Assembly (NCBI GenBank): GCA_030180135.1
Contig: CM058231.1
Location: forward strand, 34,227,034 to 34,291,033
Direction: 5' to 3'
DNA: 64,000 bases
Origin: Orychophragmus violaceus
Taxonomy: Eukaryota > Streptophyta > Magnoliopsida > Brassicales > Brassicaceae
The position numbers and the translations under genes are program-made. This document shows, piece after piece, positions 59,463-64,000 of this stretch. How positions within the stretch are numbered: the stretch's first letter is position 1; every line of letters starts with the position of its first letter. A model generated the notes under the pieces. It made no database searches. It was not told the DNA's origin and saw nothing but the letters and a program-made list of their open reading frames with translations.

Positions 59463-60674
59463 TGATAGGGTCAGGTTTTAATCCTATTCTACTGCAAGTG
59501 CACAGTTATGTGATTGTAGTATATAGGGTATCGAAATCCACATAGACTCCGGTCAACGATAGATTAAGAACAGTAGAGGGTAAACTAAGATGAAAGCAAT
59601 GTGGAGTAACTAAAAAGCAGTGCGAGAAAGTAAACAAGTAGCAAGATTTTCGGTTGTGAAAGCAGTTAATTAAGGTTGCTAAGTCTAGGGCGTTCTCAGG
59701 AAATTAGACAAGCAGACAGTTCATTCAGTAAGGATCTAATTAAGCACAGTTCTAGAACTCAAATCACGGATATAGAATTAACAAACTGTCGTTGCGAGAA
59801 TTCTCTAAGTCTAAGTGCAGCAATCCAAATTCCTTTGCAATTACTAACAGATTAAACCAGTATTAATTCCAAGTTCGATATGTTCACAATTAAACTAAAC
59901 CAAATTCCTTTGCGAGAAGTTTAATTGCTCAACATAAATAGTTCAGATTCTAAACCACACTTTCGTGTCGTATTTAGCAACCTAAGATCTAGATTCTAAT
60001 TGATCAGGTTAGAACTAGCTTTAACGCAATTTAGATAGAAGAACATATAAAGTTATGAATCCTTACCTGAATTTAAACAAGTCTAGCAAGTCATGAAATC
60101 CTATGTGAGAAACCCTAAACCTAACTATGAATCTACTCAGACATAGAATATTAAGACATAATCAATGAATAATTAGATATCATAAAAGAGATTAAACAAG
60201 TAAAGGGGTTCGAAAACTTCTCCAAAACAAATGTAGTACAGGATCAGATCAGCCCCAAAAGCTCTAAAAACTCTCTGCTCTCAATTATGAATGCGTAAGT
60301 CAGCGTATCTAAAAACTGATCTAAAAACCTAATTAAATAGCTAAAACACGTTTTGGGCTTCTGTGTAAATATCTGGAACTTCTAGGCTTTTCTGCAATAT
60401 CAGCATTCTTCATTAAACCGCCGAGTCTGGCCCATTCGCGCTATGCATCGATCGATGCAGGTGTGCAACGATCGACGCAACCCTCAAATCTGGACAGTGA
60501 ACTCTGTCTCTCGGACCAAATCTCCAAATTGCACCAAACATCTCCAAAATCTCCACTTTTGCTCCAAATGTGCTTGTACCTAATAAAACCTGCAAAGGAC
60601 TCTAAAAGAACACCAAAAGACACTAAAACAGACTTATATCATGGTATAAAACCGGTAAAAACCATTATATATCA
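59463..60674 (-). repeat. 5' LTR of the Athila-type element
   Basis: 1212 bp, same length as 50792-52003 with about 25 single-base differences and no length change seen. It carries a paired palindrome at 60445-60458 and 60465-60478. AATAA follows at 60675-60679. Confidence 0.97.
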
Positions 60675-60679
60675 AATAA

Positions 60680-62309
60680 CTTGAAGCATCTTGGCCTAAT
60701 ATGCCCAACAACTCCACAATGATGACAAACAAGTCGCTAAATTCGTTGAGGTGCACTCCTCACTTCTGTGATTTTCCTTGTTGCAGTCGTTGTAGGAGCT
60801 CTTATACCAGTTACCGTATCAGTTGCAGACTTCATAACAGTCACTGTCTTTGTAGAAGCTGTCGATGCAACATCCATTTTTCCACCAGACACAAAAACAC
60901 AATCAGCTTTTGAAGTTTCTCCATTGAATCCAAGACCACATCAATTACTTTTTTCCATAGTAAGAAGATGATCCAACTACTTTGTACCATTATTCAGAAT
61001 CCTCACACCTTTTTGAGTTTCTTCATGTTGAACTCTAGCTTACTGAGCTTCTTCTTCTTTCTCTGTTGTTTACTTTTTTACTTCAACAACTTGAGCTTCT
61101 AACTTGACTTTCTCCTTAGTCAATGCTGAATTCTCCTCAACCATCTTACACCAATGTTCATACAAGGCATTTTAGTTCTAAGCAAAATCATCATCATCAC
61201 TTACAAGATCATTATCACTGTCATCCTTGTCACTATCAATTGCACACCCTGTTGCAGACGCTGACACATGTTCCGTCGCAGACGCTGATGCAGACCCTGT
61301 TGCAGATTTTGGAGCAGAACTAGACTCAAAGTTTGTGAATGCCACAAAGTTCTTTATTCCTTCATCATCATCTGAACCACTTCCAGAATCATCCTTGACG
61401 ATCTTCTTCTTCTTCTTCTTCTTCTTCTTATTATTATGCTGTAGATTTGCACAATCACAACTAAAATGACCAAAACCATGACATTCATAACATTGTATCT
61501 TTGATGATAAATTTTCCAGCTTCTCTCTTTTATATCTCTTGTCTTCCTTCATCTTCAGATACTTAGAAAATTATCTTGACAACATTGCCATAGGATCTTC
61601 GGAAGATGAAACATGTAGAGCAACTCCAACATCAACATCCTTCTTATGAGATTTTTTTCCTCATACCCTTTATTCAAATCAAAAGCTTGAAGTATCCCAA
61701 CAAACTCATCAAACGCCATCTCATCCAAATTATGAGCTTTCTCAACAGCAGAAATTTTTGACTCAAACTTTGATGGAAGAGATCTCTTCAGTTTCTTCAC
61801 AAGCTTCTTGTCCTTGTAATGCTTTCCAAGAGAGATAACTCACTAGATATTTCATACAACTTAGCACTAAATTGAGACACAATTTCTCCTTCATCCAACC
61901 TTAAATTCTCAAATTTAGATACTAACATATCCAACTTAGTCCTCTTGACGCTTGTGGTACCTTCAAACATGTTCTCCAATGTTTTCCATGCCTTTTGAGC
62001 TGGCACACACTGAGAAATCAACTTGAAACAACGTCCATCAATTGCATTATAAATCGCAATCTTGGTCTTAGAATTGCAATTTGTTGCCCTATTCTCTTCA
62101 ACATTACATTGATCTCTCGGCTTAAGAACTTCAAATCCCTTATGATTAATCATCACATGGGGATTCCAACCAATCTCAATCGAATTCCAACAATCCTCAT
62201 CAAGGCCATAAATGAAATCTTGCATACGGACCTTCCAATATCCATAATTTGAAGAATCTAGCCGTGGTGGTCTTGTTATAGACATTCCTTCTTTATGAGA
62301 CTCCATCAA
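60680..62309 (-). pseudogene. Copia gag with Sirevirus-like features, broken
   Basis: From the ATG at 62309 the minus strand reads PPRLDSSNYGYWKVRMQDFI, then SVKRTKLDMLVSKFENLRLD, a UBN2-type Copia gag. A frameshift near 61800 leads to KKLKRSLPSKFESKISAVEK and DEFVGILQAF. A second shift near 61553 leads to the knuckle CYECHGFGHFSCDC. Further left are LDHLLTMEKSN, GLGFNGE and a second knuckle CHHCGVVGHIRPRC. Two knuckles and the LDHLL...GLGFNG stretch fit the Sirevirus lineage of Copia. An acidic and lysine-rich patch (61220-61440) follows the first knuckle. Protease, integrase and reverse transcriptase are absent where they should continue at 50791-50560. Confidence 0.75.
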
Positions 62310-62418
62310 ATCTGATTCTGAACTCTGTCTTGCTTCCGAGCTACCTTCTGATCCTCCTCACCTTAGATCTGCTCGAAACAAGACTAAATCTCTATCAAGC
62401 ACCCGCTTTGATACCAAT

Positions 62419-62860
62419 TGAAAGTGCAAGTGAGACAAATATATAAGTGCAGAAAGTAAGACAACACAAAGTTTATTTCTCAAATTCGAATTCACTTGAA
62501 TATAAAGTAATTCCACCAATTACAAACGCATAGACCAAACCCTATTGAACACACCTAAGCTAAACTCCCATTAAGCCTAGACTTTAACACACACGCAACC
62601 CAGACAAATACAAAATCTCTCTTGAGTTTTTATTCTCTCAGCTCCTGCATCTTCATAAAGCCATGCCTCTCTTCTTTATATTAGGCTAAAATTACTCTTA
62701 AAGTTTACCTAAATAAAAATATAGCAAATATCTTTTTTTTGTTAAGATATTTCCTATTTCACATTTTGTAACTTTTCCTTTTTTTCTTGCAACTTCTCTA
62801 AGAATAAGTAAACCATTTCAATCTGCAATATTCTCTCAAATATCTTCATCCAGCTCAACA
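62419..62860 (-). repeat. Candidate 5' LTR of the deleted Copia element
   Basis: Minus-strand TGGTATCAAAGCGGGT at about 62401-62416 is a primer site of the tRNA-Met type, two bases from TGAAAGTGC, taken as the LTR end. The outer end is placed at AGCTCAACA (minus TGTTGAGCT), giving about 442 bp. Without a clear partner copy at the left, the outer boundary is a guess from the TG...CA rule. Confidence 0.5.
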
Positions 62861-63596
62861 AACAACTCATAAGCCGAATCACATCATAAAGATTCGTTCA
62901 TATCTCAATAATCACATCATGAGTCACGTCTTGTACTATGCTGTGGCTGACTCATCAAATACCTCTTCATCACTCTCTCTCGATTTCTATAAAATGTCTT
63001 CATCTTCATCGCACAATTTTGAGGCTTCTCTCTTTGTAAGCTTCTCGCCATGTCTCTCTCATTAGATTGTGATGTAGATTTTCTTCAGTTGCATGATTCT
63101 GATTGTTAGATAAGCAAATGGTTATTTCAGTTTTCCCTATCAGTTTCAATGAAGTTCGATGTTGTTTTATGGAGCTCTTGATTATCAATTAAATGGGAGT
63201 TTCAATTCCAACTGACAACGAAATTGCAAAGATCTTGTCTTGGTGCTATCTTCTTGAACTGTGATAATTGTTCTACTGGGTTTTTATACGATTCTATCCT
63301 TGATTGTCACTTTTGTGGAAGACATTGTTGTTGAACTGAATCACATTTTCTATCGTTAAAAGAAAGCGTTGTTATTACCTTTTGTCTCAGTTGCACAACC
63401 CACTCAAATTTTACTCGTATTATTGATAAATGAGTCTATTTCACTGTAATTAGCTAGTCCTCCATGAATTTAGTCAATGTTAAAATGTGTGTTTTCCGTG
63501 TTGTTCTTCTACTGATTTACTCCTCTTTCAATTCGTTTTAGGATGGAGTTGTGTGAAGTTTGATACATTTGATGATCATTTCCTTTTTGTTTTCAT
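62861..63596. other. Region between the Copia LTR and the ankyrin pseudogene
   Basis: Upstream exons of the ankyrin-repeat pseudogene might lie here, but I could not recognise any. No repeats are evident. Confidence 0.35.
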
Positions 63597-63958
63597 GTGC
63601 TGATGTCAATGTCAAAAACAATGATGATCGTCGTATTGCTCTTCTCTATGCAGCTAACAAAGGATGGTTGGAAAGCGCTCAAGTTTTACTAACACACAAC
63701 AAAATGATAAACATCAGAAGTAAGGTTTGTGTCTTTTTTGCTCTTTGACAACCCATAAACTTGTGTTTACTCATAAAACAAATTTTTGTGGTTCTCAGGT
63801 GGGTTGCACTCCCTTCACAGAGCAGCAAACACCGGAAAATCAGAATTTTGTGAATTCCAGATCGAAGAAGGAGCAGAGATCGATGCGATGGACAAAATGG
63901 GCCAAAATGGGCCAAAATGGGCCAAAATCCACTCATGCATTCAGTGATCTGCGATGAA
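63597..63958 (+). pseudogene. Ankyrin-repeat (gankyrin-like) pseudogene fragment
   Basis: Exon-like sequence at 63597-63724 reads ADVNVKNNDDRRIALLYAAN then KGWLESAQVLLTHNKMINIR, an ankyrin repeat. A GT-AG intron (63725-63798) follows. The next exon starts VGCTP; one base is missing from the following codon, after which another frame reads HRAANTGKSEFCEF and EEGAEIDAMDKMGQ. A 10-bp unit, AAAATGGGCC, is then present three times and breaks the frame again. The repeat order and wording resemble plant gankyrin-like ankyrin proteins (the Arabidopsis AT2G03430 type), which relate to the proteasome subunit PSMD10. The fragment could continue past the window end at 64000. It is not functional as read. 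Confidence 0.7.
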
Positions 63959-64000
63959 AAACATGTAATGTCCAATCTAATACTTTAAAGCATGATTCAT

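Larger units (their letters stand above)
50792..60674 (-). mobile_element. Complete Athila-type Gypsy LTR retrotransposon
   Basis: The element spans 9883 bp between two LTRs of exactly 1212 bp (50792-52003 and 59463-60674). AATAA is duplicated at 50787-50791 and 60675-60679. The primer site (minus-strand TGGCGCCGCTGCCGGGGA) and the GTGTGGGGGAGT polypurine tract adjoin the LTRs as expected. Gag, protease, reverse transcriptase, RNase H and integrase follow in Gypsy order. About 25 LTR differences were counted by eye, close to 2%. Stops and frameshifts interrupt gag, protease and reverse transcriptase; the RNase H-integrase part is open. No envelope-like ORF lies in the 3' region. The host sequence is a deleted Copia element. 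Confidence 0.95.

Overview
This window is nuclear DNA of a flowering plant, most likely a Brassicaceae species. It has spliced genes with GT-AG introns, Tat- and Athila-type Gypsy elements, Copia elements, a tRNA-derived SINE and Stowaway-like MITEs. There is one intact-looking host gene in 64 kb, so it reads as gene-poor, probably pericentromeric, chromatin. Everything here comes from reading the sequence; no database was searched.

Left part (1-27.7 kb) is a nest of transposons. An old LINE ORF1 (25905-27670, minus) is cut by an LTR element with an initiator-Met-type primer site (LTR 25404-25904, minus). That element is cut by a Tat-related, apparently gag-only element (minus; 5' LTR 23608-24837, tandem-repeat body, left end outside the window). 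That is split by a Tat-type Gypsy element (plus, 1170-20332, duplication GGTGG). The Gypsy element carries two further insertions: a 3.0 kb solo LTR exactly inside its integrase codons (6983-10017, ACGCA) and a full-length Copia element (minus, 11972-19219, AACTC). All polyproteins contain stop codons or frameshifts.

Middle part (27.8-43.5 kb) is AT-rich. It holds a ~1 kb segmental duplication in which only one copy received a SINE, so the other copy preserves the empty site. It also holds a five-exon MEI2-like/TERMINAL EAR1-LIKE gene (34165-36370, minus, ~558 codons) with a Stowaway-like MITE just upstream of its start, a second MITE, a long (AAAAATT)n-type tract and a two-exon pseudogene of the FORKED/VAN3-binding family.

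Right part (43.5-64 kb) is a second mosaic. A decayed PIF/Harbinger transposase is interrupted by a 5'-truncated Athila-like fragment. A poly(A) retroposon (49053-50242, 17-bp duplication) and a complete Athila-type element (50792-60674, two 1212-bp LTRs, duplication AATAA) both lie in or beside a deleted Copia element with a Sirevirus-like gag. The window ends in a pseudogene resembling gankyrin-like ankyrin proteins.

The most unusual signal is a paired palindrome. Two 14-bp sites of the GTGTCGAYCGACAC / GCATCGATCGATGC type lie almost always 20-22 bp apart (19-22 bp overall). Such pairs recur in the LTR and leader of the Copia element, and in the LTR, leader, linkers and 3' region of Athila elements, which belong to a different superfamily. 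They sit outside the recognisable catalytic domains.
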